Source of the DNA: a virus
Strand: one strand, 5' to 3'
Virus record (IMG/VR): IMGVR_UViG_3300025122_000129
Location: 1 to 26,302 of that record
Length of the DNA: 26,302 nt
Shown here: in pieces, positions 5,574-11,718 of the stretch
Layout: each line of letters opens with the position of its first letter
Numbering within the stretch: position 1 is the stretch's first letter
The notes under the pieces: model-generated
What the model was told of the DNA's origin: nothing
Database searches by the model: none
Seen by the model: the letters and a program-made list of their open reading frames with translations, nothing else
Position numbers and translations under genes: made by a program

Positions 5574-6006
5574 GACCGAATTTTGCCACAGGGCGTTAAA
5601 ATAGGAAACACTATATATATGCTCAGAACAAAAAAAATAAAAAACTCACTCAGATCGCACTAAGGTATTTTCTTGATTAAGGTAGAGTAACTTTTTTGAC
5701 CTATAAGGTAACACCTTAGTTTGACCTATTTTGTTACCACTAAGTTATTGATTTATATATAAAAAACACCTAAAGTAACACCGGTAACCGAGGTAACGGC
5801 ATATTTTTCGCAAAATAAAAAAATTCACTCAGAACGTATATATAGTAAACAGTGTTCCTTGTTCCGTGACCCGAAAACCCCAATTCCTGAAACCTCTTTT
5901 AAATCAATGACTTACGTGCCCCTTGCGTCAGACCCCCATCTATGAGACAATATGGGAGCGGCTACCTCGGTCGCAAACGTGTTCTTTAACAAAATGGAGA
6001 AAGCTT
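5574..6006. promoter_or_regulatory. AT-rich divergent intergenic region with mirrored promoter-like elements
   Basis: No gene is seen in this 433-bp gap between the divergent terS and GHKL-zincin genes. The decamer TATATATAGT occurs outward-facing on both flanks: minus strand at 5619-5610 and plus strand at 5837-5846. Each is next to CTCAGAAC (5622-5629 and 5828-5835) and an A-rich tract, with a third related CTCAGATC at 5649-5656. The core between them holds TAAGGTA and GGTAAC repeats. A GGAG site at 5997-6000 serves the plus-strand start at 6007. The arrangement suggests a shared control region for both genes, an origin, or both. Individual -35/-10 pairs cannot be fixed. Confidence 0.6.
5661..5799. 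repeat. Iteron-like TAAGGTA / GGTAAC short repeats
   Basis: TAAGGTA occurs at 5661, 5678 and 5704. An inverted ACCTTA at 5713 makes AAGGT-AAC-ACCTT (5705-5717). A GTAAC core recurs at 5687, 5708, 5775, 5784 and 5793, and inverted as GTTACC at 5733. TTGACCTAT is repeated at 5696 and 5721. This density fits operator or replication-initiator binding sites. Confidence 0.6.
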
Positions 6007-7494
6007 ATGCCTTACAAGGCAAAGGGCCGTGCTGTGCCCAAAACAGTACAACGAGCTTGGTTCGATGTAGATCGGAAAGGCCTGTCTCAATTGATGGCAG
6101 ATCGGCCCCGGTCGTTCATTCTGGCCGAGTTGATCCAAAACGCTTGGGACCAAAAAGTGATCAACGTTACTGTTGAGATCCAGAAGCTACGTCGCGGCCT
6201 CGCGGTCGTTACCGTAGTCGACGACGATCCCGACGGTTGGTCCGACTTGACCCATGCCTACACTCTCTATGCGCCGTCAGCCAAAAAGGCCGATCCAACG
6301 CTGCGAGGGCGGTTCAATCTTGGTGAGAAGCTCGTTCTGTCCGTGGCCCGTGAGGCGCGGATCGTGACGGTGACCGGCGGTGTCGCGTTTGACGCCAAGG
6401 GTCGCCACAACCTCCGCAGCCGCCGGGAATCTGGCAGTCTGTTCGAGGCGACGTTACCGATGACCGACGTGGACATTCAGGAGTTTGAGGATTTTTTCCA
6501 CACCCTGATTGCTCCGCCCGACATCGAGACGACGCTCAAGGTGCAGGATCGGACTGTGACATTGAACTCACGGACCCCGGCCAGCACCCTTGAACTGACG
6601 CTGCCGACGGTCATTGCCGACGACGACGGCAACCTAAAGCGAAGCCGCCGTGCTACGACGGTGGAGCTTTACGAGCCGACGGCGGATGAGGTGCCTCACA
6701 TTTACGAACTCGGGATCCCGGTTGTCGAAACCGAAGATCGCTGGCACGTGAACGTGCAGCAAAAGGTGCCGTTGAACGCAGACCGTGACAATGTGACGCC
6801 CGCCTACTTGGCGGAACTCCGGGTCGCGGTGCTGAACGAAGCGGCGCACTTGCTCGACACCGAAGACTTTTCAGAGTCTTGGGTGACGGAAGCCTCATCG
6901 GATGAACGCTGCACGGACGCAGTGACGGAGCGGGTGATGACGGCGAGGTTTGGGGAGAAGCGGGTCGCTTACGATCCGTCCAACCCCGAAGCGAACCGGG
7001 TCGCTGCGGCAAACGGCTACACGGTGATAACCGGGGGCACTCTGACCGGGGGCCAATGGGGGAACGCCAAAGCGGCGTCCGCCATAACGGCCGCGGGGCA
7101 GAAGTTCCCGACATCGTACGACGCGTATTCTAATAATCCGAATGCGCCCGAAGCCGAAACCGTTGATCCGGCGGATTGGACGGCGGACCAACGCGACACG
7201 GTGGAGTTTTCCAAACGATTGCACGAGCTTTTGTTAGGTTGCTCAACCGGGGTTGTGTTGGTCAAAACCGGCAACGCTTTCGCGGCGGCGTACTCAAAGC
7301 GGAGCTTGCACCTGAACGTTAACGCTCTGGGAAAAACGTGGTTCCGGCGTGAAAACAGAAAAGTTCAGGTAGAGTTAATGCTCCATGAGTTCGCGCATTT
7401 CCATGAAAGCGACCACTTGTCCGAGAATTTTGCGGATACGGTGGGAAGTCTGGGAGCCAAGCTGGCATGGCACTTGGGTCTGGGAAAGATCTAG
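6007..7494 (+). CDS. GHKL-type ATPase fused to HExxH zincin-like C-terminus
   Basis: 495 residues from the ATG at 6007, which has GGAGAAAGCTT directly upstream; a longer TTG frame from 5923 lacks such a site. The N-terminal third shows the Bergerat fold motifs: N-box ELIQNAWD (41-48, E41 and N45), a G1-like VDDDPDGW (71-78) and a G2-like GRFNLGEKL (101-109). A middle region (about 190-290) includes YELGIPVVET and VPLNADRDNV, resembling the transducer domain of GHKL proteins. A variable region follows, then HEFAH (460-464) with H470, E473 and D477 nearby, a zinc-metallopeptidase-type motif. Similar ATP-binding proteins occur in phages, from memory, without assigned function. The gene stands alone against its neighbours' direction, with its own terminator, as a cargo gene would. 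An ATP-dependent remodelling or proteolytic anti-host role is inference. Confidence 0.85.
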   Translation: MPYKAKGRAVPKTVQRAWFDVDRKGLSQLMADRPRSFILAELIQNAWDQKVINVTVEIQKLRRGLAVVTVVDDDPDGWSDLTHAYTLYAPSAKKADPTLRGRFNLGEKLVLSVAREARIVTVTGGVAFDAKGRHNLRSRRESGSLFEATLPMTDVDIQEFEDFFHTLIAPPDIETTLKVQDRTVTLNSRTPASTLELTLPTVIADDDGNLKRSRRATTVELYEPTADEVPHIYELGIPVVETEDRWHVNVQQKVPLNADRDNVTPAYLAELRVAVLNEAAHLLDTEDFSESWVTEASSDERCTDAVTERVMTARFGEKRVAYDPSNPEANRVAAANGYTVITGGTLTGGQWGNAKAASAITAAGQKFPTSYDAYSNNPNAPEAETVDPADWTADQRDTVEFSKRLHELLLGCSTGVVLVKTGNAFAAAYSKRSLHLNVNALGKTWFRRENRKVQVELMLHEFAHFHESDHLSENFADTVGSLGAKLAWHLGLGKI

Positions 7495-7504
7495 TGCCTT
7501 TAAG

Positions 7505-7535
7505 CCCGGCCCTTCACGGGGCCGGGTTTTTTTTT
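7505..7535 (+). terminator. Rho-independent terminator of the GHKL-zincin gene
   Basis: The stem CCCGGCCC (7505-7512) pairs with GGGCCGGG (7519-7526), followed by nine T (7527-7535). It begins 10 bp after the stop codon. The T-run extends into the stop codon of the convergent 7535-7723 gene. No U-tract exists in the other direction. Confidence 0.95.
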
Positions 7536-7723
7536 CAAGGCAGATCGACTTCGTAGATCCGTGAGGGGCGGTTGTCGATCAACAAATTCCGCGCTAGGAG
7601 TTCGGCTTCTGGACGTGTGTACGTTGCGGTAAGATGCAGTTCTAAGCTATACAGGCCGCGCCACACGACGATAAATTTCTGCGGCTGTTCTGTGATTGCC
7701 TCGCTTATCTGTAATTTAGTCAT
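7535..7723 (-). CDS. Small hypothetical protein
   Basis: 62 residues from the ATG at 7723, starting MTKLQISEAITEQPQKFIVV. This start overlaps the stop of the 7720-7899 gene as ATGA, so translation is probably coupled; a GTG at 7747 in the same frame lacks a ribosome binding site. The sequence alternates hydrophobic and polar residues (FIVVWRGLYSLELHLTATY), suggesting beta strands, followed by a helix (PEAELLARNLLIDN). No known domain is recognised. Confidence 0.7.
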   Translation of the reverse strand: MTKLQISEAITEQPQKFIVVWRGLYSLELHLTATYTRPEAELLARNLLIDNRPSRIYEVDLP

Positions 7724-7899
7724 GATTGCTGTAAGACGTCGTCCCACAAAGGCGGGACCGGGTCGTTCAAATCGTCTACTTTGACGATGTCAAACCCGGC
7801 TCGACCGGCGAGCCTGAACCGCCACCACCAGTAGCCAGCCAAATTAGCTGACACCACCGGCGACCACCTGTCGCCGTCTTTCGTAAGATAGTAGAACAT
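7720..7899 (-). CDS. Small Trp-rich hypothetical protein (59 aa)
   Basis: The ATG at 7899 follows AAAGAGGAGACAGAG, an excellent ribosome binding site. The stop TGA (7720-7722) overlaps the next ATG. The product starts MFYYLTKDGDRWSPVV, has a GYWWWRFRLAGRAG centre and ends PPLWDDVLQQS. The aromatic-rich middle is not long enough for a confident TM helix. The strong ribosome binding site plus the 4-bp coupling make this a convincing gene although it is short. Function unknown. Confidence 0.75.
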   Translation of the reverse strand: MFYYLTKDGDRWSPVVSANLAGYWWWRFRLAGRAGFDIVKVDDLNDPVPPLWDDVLQQS

Positions 7900-7944
7900 C
7901 TCTGTCTCCTCTTTGGTTTGAAAGCTGTCCTTATGAAGAAGGGA

Positions 7945-8205
7945 TTAAGACCAAATCGCGGCGCGCACTTCGGTGCGCGTCCTTTTGGAATCTGTGTTCG
8001 CGGCTATGCTTTGCTCCAGTGCTTTGCGAAGTATAGTTGACATCGCAGCGCCAGCTTCGATTGACGGGGCAAGTTGCCGATACTTTTCGTATGCGTCCTC
8101 GACTGCCTTTTTATACAAGTCCCTCTCAGCCGCTATCCGCGTCAGATTCTTCTGAAGTTTGCGGATCCGTTTGCGCGAGTCAGCGGACTCTGATCTCTCC
8201 GACAT
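7945..8205 (-). CDS. Small coiled-coil hypothetical protein
   Basis: 86 residues. The ATG at 8205 has GGAGATTAATC upstream, placed over the end of the preceding gene. It is strongly charged and helical: SRKRIRKLQKNLTRIAAERDLYKK shows heptad-like hydrophobic spacing, so residues 8-45 probably form a coiled coil. The C-terminal part is Ala/Ser/Thr-rich and basic (SKRTRTEVRAAIW). No catalytic motif is seen. Confidence 0.78.
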   Translation of the reverse strand: MSERSESADSRKRIRKLQKNLTRIAAERDLYKKAVEDAYEKYRQLAPSIEAGAAMSTILRKALEQSIAANTDSKRTRTEVRAAIWS

Positions 8206-8207
8206 GA

Positions 8208-8405
8208 TTAATCTCCATTATTTGTTGTTCTGATTACTGTCTCGCGCCGCGCGCAACACTTTGCACACAACGAGGTGAGAGGAGTGAACGGGGAGCATTC
8301 TTCGTCCTTGTTAAGAACACCAAGAAAGGTGTCCTCTCCGAGAGCGAATTTCTCACCGCATTGGTCGCACGTTTCCGTCTTTGTCTGCATTGTATGCTTA
8401 CTCAT
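8208..8405 (-). CDS. Small CxxC...CxxC putative zinc-ribbon protein
   Basis: 65 residues if started at the ATG at 8405; a second ATG lies at 8390. CDQCGEKF (residues 13-20) and CAKCC (47-51) form two CxxC knuckles about 31 residues apart, the layout of a treble-clef or zinc-ribbon fold. The start overlaps the upstream stop by 8 bp (ATGAGTAA), and no strong independent ribosome binding site is seen, so coupling is likely. Proteins of this kind in phages often bind DNA or host RNA polymerase. That role is not shown here. Confidence 0.7.
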   Translation of the reverse strand: MSKHTMQTKTETCDQCGEKFALGEDTFLGVLNKDEECSPFTPLTSLCAKCCARRETVIRTTNNGD

Positions 8406-8646
8406 ACGTGACTTCGTACTGACAGATCATCGCTGCGTCGGGCGTCAAGTTCTGAGCGCAGTCCCAGCTTGTGAGATCTCCGAACTCCTGCCGGAGCGCG
8501 GCCGTGCAGGCTTGCTCGTAAAGGGACAGGTTGATCTGCGCTTGGATGTCGCCGCCGAACGCTTCGACGTAAGTCTCCGAGAGGAGCCGAGCGAAGTGCT
8601 CGCAGGCATCACCAGCAAGAGCAGTCAGCAGAACTATCATTGCCAT
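8398..8646 (-). CDS. Small protein with hydrophobic N-terminus and four cysteines
   Basis: 82 residues. The ATG at 8646 has GGAGAACTTGAT upstream. The first 12 residues (MAMIVLLTALAG) are hydrophobic but lack a positive n-region, so a signal peptide is possible but weak. Cysteines at 15, 47, 63 and 75 could make two disulfides if the protein is exported. The remainder is acidic and helical (SETYVEAFGGDIQAQINLSLYEQ). This would fit a periplasmic or envelope-acting phage product, but a cytosolic protein cannot be excluded. Confidence 0.68.
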   Translation of the reverse strand: MAMIVLLTALAGDACEHFARLLSETYVEAFGGDIQAQINLSLYEQACTAALRQEFGDLTSWDCAQNLTPDAAMICQYEVTYE

Positions 8647-8703
8647 ATCAAGTTCTCCGTTTCATATGTATGGCAGTCTAGCGGACAATATGGGACTGGT
8701 CAA

Positions 8704-8736
8704 TAAAAAAAACCGGGCGCACTAGGTACGCCCGGT
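8704..8736 (-). terminator. Rho-independent terminator after the 8826-9128 gene
   Basis: The stem ACCGGGCG (8712-8719) pairs with CGCCCGGT (8729-8736) around a nine-base loop, with an A-run at 8704-8711 on its left (minus-strand U-tract). A second weaker inverted repeat, CTCCGGC (8747-8753) and GCCGGAG (8771-8777), lies between it and the gene. Confidence 0.82.
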
Positions 8737-8825
8737 CGGTCGAGCGCTCCGGCGTCGAGGGGACAAATCAGCCGGAGTGGGATGCGCGTGGTGTGTTCCG
8801 CCGACGCGCGCGGCGTGGAGGAGGA

Positions 8826-9128
8826 TCAGTGGAGGGATCCTTCGTCGATCAAAACTGACTCTAAAATTTCCTCGTTTGGCGTTCCTTCTTCTTCAGCACT
8901 CATGTTCGAAGCGACAGCGATGCTCACCGCAGACCCGAGGATCCCGAGCGTGTGCGTTTGATCTGACGACCCTCGCAGCAGACACTGTATCATCACGGTT
9001 AACGCTCCGCCCATCGCTGCGTCGAACGTCAACTCCTCGTCGTAAAATTTTTGCACGAGCTTTTCTGTTAATTCTGCTGCGCTATTGAAATCGTTAATTT
9101 TGTTTTGGGCTTCAGAAGACATGTTCAT
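8826..9128 (-). CDS. Small hypothetical helical protein
   Basis: 100 residues if started at the ATG at 9128, which overlaps the upstream stop as ATGA; the ATG at 9122, two codons in, has AAGGA at better spacing and is the alternative. The N-terminal part is a charged helix (AAELTEKLVQKFYDEELTFD). A central Gly/Ala/Val-rich segment follows (TLGILGSAVSIAVASN), moderately hydrophobic and possibly membrane-associating. The C-terminus is acidic. No domain is recognised. It is co-transcribed with the 9125-9310 gene and ends before the terminator at 8704-8736. Confidence 0.7.
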   Translation of the reverse strand: MNMSSEAQNKINDFNSAAELTEKLVQKFYDEELTFDAAMGGALTVMIQCLLRGSSDQTHTLGILGSAVSIAVASNMSAEEEGTPNEEILESVLIDEGSLH

Positions 9129-9310
9129 CCTTGCTGTATCCGCCCCCACGCCCGTCCCAATGCAACCGTGTCCTCTTTGGACAGGCTGTCAGAAAATTCA
9201 ACCAAAGCCGCTTCGATTATTCGGACAGCGGCGACCCATTCTAGAGTTTCCTCGTAGACTGGGGGTACGTCGTCCGCCGGGGGCGGAGGAAGGTTTATAA
9301 TGTTTGACAT
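9125..9310 (-). CDS. Small hypothetical protein
   Basis: 61 residues. The ATG at 9310 has AAGGAAACAAAAACT upstream. The N-terminus is Pro-rich (NLPPPPADDVPP). A helix (EWVAAVRIIEAALVEFSDSL) and a short basic end (GRAWGRIQQG) follow. No known domain. It is the first gene of a two-gene minus-strand unit and is divergent from the plus-strand membrane-protein gene at 9385, sharing a 74-bp intergenic region. Confidence 0.7.
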   Translation of the reverse strand: MSNIINLPPPPADDVPPVYEETLEWVAAVRIIEAALVEFSDSLSKEDTVALGRAWGRIQQG

Positions 9311-9325
9311 AGTTTTTGTTTCCTT

Positions 9326-9354
9326 TTGACTTAGGCGTCAGCTTATCTTACATT
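9326..9354 (+). promoter_or_regulatory. Sigma70-like promoter for the 43-aa membrane-protein gene
   Basis: TTGACT (9326-9331) and TACATT (9349-9354) are separated by 17 bp. The expected start site lies shortly before the GGAGGAAAGG ribosome binding site at 9371-9380. Confidence 0.65.
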
Positions 9355-9384
9355 GTCTTATACATCAACCGGAGGAAAGGAAAA

Positions 9385-9516
9385 ATGGAGTATATCATGC
9401 AGGATCAATTGAAATCGAACGAGCGCTATCGAAGACGAAAAAGCTGGGAAAAACTCTACATGTGGATCGCTACGGGATCCGTGATAGCCTTCTCGCTTTC
9501 CGGCATTATGCTGTGA
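9385..9516 (+). CDS. 43-residue single-TM protein
   Basis: The ATG at 9385 follows GGAGGAAAGGAAAA, among the best ribosome binding sites in the window; a longer frame from 9316 would read through promoter and ribosome binding site. The N-terminal 26 residues are strongly charged (QLKSNERYRRRKSWEKL). A C-terminal hydrophobic segment (MWIATGSVIAFSLSGIML) can span a membrane, which would leave the basic domain in the cytoplasm. It runs against the surrounding genes under its own promoter. Candidate roles are a small holin-like or superinfection-related membrane effector. No endolysin neighbour is present to support lysis. Function unknown. Confidence 0.75.
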   Translation: MEYIMQDQLKSNERYRRRKSWEKLYMWIATGSVIAFSLSGIML

Positions 9517-9550
9517 GCGAGACGATGCTGGCGTCCGAAGACGCGCGGCG

Positions 9551-9754
9551 CTAGGCGTTCTCAGCGTTCCGCCGAGCGGCAATTTCCTCTTTCAAAAACT
9601 TCTGATCTTTTTTAGATAGATTTTCCCGTTTCCATGCCTCCCACATCAAACGCAACTGGCCCGATATTGATCGAGCTTCAATGCGAGCGACGGCGGAAAT
9701 TTCCTCGTACATGGGGCGGGTGACAAGCACCGATTTCCATTTAGTCGTATCCAT
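9551..9754 (-). CDS. Ribbon-helix-helix-like small DNA-binding protein
   Basis: 67 residues from the ATG at 9754, with GGAGAATACTTTAAAA upstream; a longer frame into the polymerase gene is rejected. The pattern WKSVLVTRPMYEEISAVAR followed by SISGQLRLMWEAWK fits the RHH fold: a short beta strand (KSVLV), a first helix (MYEEISAVARIEA) and a second helix (ISGQLRLMWEAW). A charged tail follows (KKDQKFLKEEIAARR). RHH proteins are dimeric repressors or antitoxins. Being last in the replication operon, directly behind polA, it may autoregulate the operon. No toxin partner is seen. Confidence 0.65.
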   Translation of the reverse strand: MDTTKWKSVLVTRPMYEEISAVARIEARSISGQLRLMWEAWKRENLSKKDQKFLKEEIAARRNAENA

Positions 9755-9813
9755 TTTTAAAGTATTCTCCGGTTGGGCTGCGTAATGGGAGTCTATCGGA
9801 TTCTCCAAGAAAA

Positions 9814-11718
9814 TCAAGAGGCTTCGCCCCAACTGCGCCCGATTTCAATATCGCAGCGGTTGGGAATTTCAAGCAGTACAGCTTGTTCCATAATCTCCGC
9901 GTATTTTTCAGCCTCTTTCCGGTTCTCAACCGAAAAGCACAGCTCGTCGTGGATTTGAACGAGTGGCACCACACCGGTCTGGAACAAATTTATCATGCTC
10001 TGCTTGCACATGTCCGCAGCGCTGGCTTGGATCAGTCGGTTTAAACTCTTATATGTGTATGCGCGCACGAGTCGTGTCGTAGCGCCGTACGCGGCTATGG
10101 CTTCCTCCCTCGGGAGCGCTTTGTGCATCTCAAAGGAATCGGGTTCCCACAGATCGAAGCGACACTTGCGGCCTCGGAGGCTGCGTATAGAGCCGCTGGA
10201 GCGCGGATCGTTCAATCTACTGCTTACCCCTCGCATAAGTTGTCGAACGAACGGTACGCGCTCGTGGTAGCGGTCTGTGAGGGTCTTGGCTTCGGCTTTG
10301 TCAATGTCGAGTTGTTCCGCTAGCTTGTTGACTCCCATGCCGTACATCATCGCAAGATTAATCATTTTTGCTTGCTTGCGGGGAATTTCCGCCATCTCGG
10401 CGACGAGGCTGTGGAAGTCCATTTTCGGGTCGTTGGTATAGCCTTCCAGAAATTCGGACAAGCCCTTTAATTCCGTATTTTTTGAATCCCCGTAGGCCTT
10501 GGCGTAGTGCACCAAGATCCGTGGTTCCTGTTGCGAATAGTCGATCGCCGCCCACTGTTGCCCTTCTTCTGGGAGGAACAGACTTCGGATCATGGGGCCG
10601 AGGGTCGGGTTCCGCGCAGGCAACTGCTGAATGTTTGGGTTCTGATAACTTAGGCGACCTGACACGGTTCCGCCGGAATCGCTGCGGTTTTGATTGATGT
10701 GCGCGTGAATGCGCCCGTCCTTTCCAACATATTTGAGAACGTTGCCGACAAAGGCCGAATGTGTTTTGTTCAGTTCCCTCGCCTGCATGATGAGGGCGGG
10801 TAATTCGTGAGAGTGTTCTGACAGGAATCCGCGCGTAAACGACGGTGCACCCTGTTCGGTTTTTGGGTATGACAGGCCCACCTTTTCAAAGGCCGCAGCG
10901 ACCGATTGAGCGGCCCAGATTTCGACATCTTTCCCGGCAAGTTTTTTAATCTTTCGGAGCGTGGCCTTTTCCTGTTTGATGAGTTCCTGTTTGGTCCGTT
11001 CGGCGCGGTCTAGATCGACGCGAATACCTTTCCATGTCATTTCGATCAGGCACGGCAGCAAGGCCATTTCCAATTCCCAGATGGTGGACAGTTCCTGCTT
11101 CATCAGTTCCAACTTAAAGGAGTGCCACAGTTCCAGCGTTAATCGGGCATCGGCTTCGCCGTATGGCCCGACATACATGGCGGGCAATAGATACAGTTCT
11201 GCTTTTGGATCTACGCCAAATTCCTGCGCGGCTTCGGTGAGCAGGCGTTCGCTTTTGGCTTGGGACAGGTAATCGTAAGCCAGTGCATTCAAAGAATAGG
11301 AAAAGCGGTTTTCATCGAGCAGGCTGGCGGTGATCATCGTGTCGATGAGCTTGCCCTTCACCGTGAAACCCTCGTGTTTCAGAAAACCCACGTCATAGGC
11401 GGCGTTATGAAAAATCTTATCCGCAGGGCATTCGCAGATTTTTTTAATCCAGCGGTGCACTATGCGTTCATCCAAATTGCCGCCGCCCACGTGGCGGATC
11501 GGCACGTAGCCATTCCACGATGCGGTGGCTACGGCATAGCCAACAACTTCCCCGTTGCCCGTGGCCCAGCCGGGACCGTGGGTTTTCAGGTTGGGATCTT
11601 TTGTTTCCAGATCGATGGCAATTTCAGTTGCGGAGGTGAGATCGGGAAGCTCGCTTGGGGGCACCCATTCGCTTTTCGGTGGAAACATCGCCATCTGAAG
11701 TTTAGTAACCGGTTTCAT
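9814..11718 (-). CDS. polA: Family A DNA polymerase with 3'-5' exonuclease
   Basis: 634 residues. The ATG at 11718 overlaps the helicase stop as ATGA. The exonuclease domain is intact: ExoI IDLE (D36, E38), ExoII HNAAYD (N105, D109) and ExoIII YGEAD (Y186, D190). The polymerase domain has motif A DYSQQEPR (D393), the RLSYQNPNIQQLP region before it, motif B R447-K451-L455-Y459-G460, and motif C HDE (590-592). The residue matching E. coli Pol I F762 is Leu455, the Leu762-type variant discussed for aquatic phages, where it has been linked to slower synthesis and temperate or less virulent life styles. There is no 5'-3' exonuclease domain, as usual in phages. It replicates the phage genome together with the upstream helicase and primase. 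Confidence 0.97.
   Translation of the reverse strand: MKPVTKLQMAMFPPKSEWVPPSELPDLTSATEIAIDLETKDPNLKTHGPGWATGNGEVVGYAVATASWNGYVPIRHVGGGNLDERIVHRWIKKICECPADKIFHNAAYDVGFLKHEGFTVKGKLIDTMITASLLDENRFSYSLNALAYDYLSQAKSERLLTEAAQEFGVDPKAELYLLPAMYVGPYGEADARLTLELWHSFKLELMKQELSTIWELEMALLPCLIEMTWKGIRVDLDRAERTKQELIKQEKATLRKIKKLAGKDVEIWAAQSVAAAFEKVGLSYPKTEQGAPSFTRGFLSEHSHELPALIMQARELNKTHSAFVGNVLKYVGKDGRIHAHINQNRSDSGGTVSGRLSYQNPNIQQLPARNPTLGPMIRSLFLPEEGQQWAAIDYSQQEPRILVHYAKAYGDSKNTELKGLSEFLEGYTNDPKMDFHSLVAEMAEIPRKQAKMINLAMMYGMGVNKLAEQLDIDKAEAKTLTDRYHERVPFVRQLMRGVSSRLNDPRSSGSIRSLRGRKCRFDLWEPDSFEMHKALPREEAIAAYGATTRLVRAYTYKSLNRLIQASAADMCKQSMINLFQTGVVPLVQIHDELCFSVENRKEAEKYAEIMEQAVLLEIPNRCDIEIGRSWGEAS

Noticed and set aside
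4908-5663. 251-codon plus-strand frame
   Set aside because: Antisense to terS and the nuclease, both of which have clear family motifs.
5923-5951. Promoter TTGCGT-17-GACAAT for the GHKL-zincin gene
   Set aside because: Only three of six and four of six consensus matches; not strong enough to list as a feature.
6653-7274. Several 85-153 codon minus-strand frames
   Set aside because: Shadows of the GHKL-zincin gene caused by its GC-rich codon use; Pro/Arg/Ser-rich products and no ribosome binding sites.
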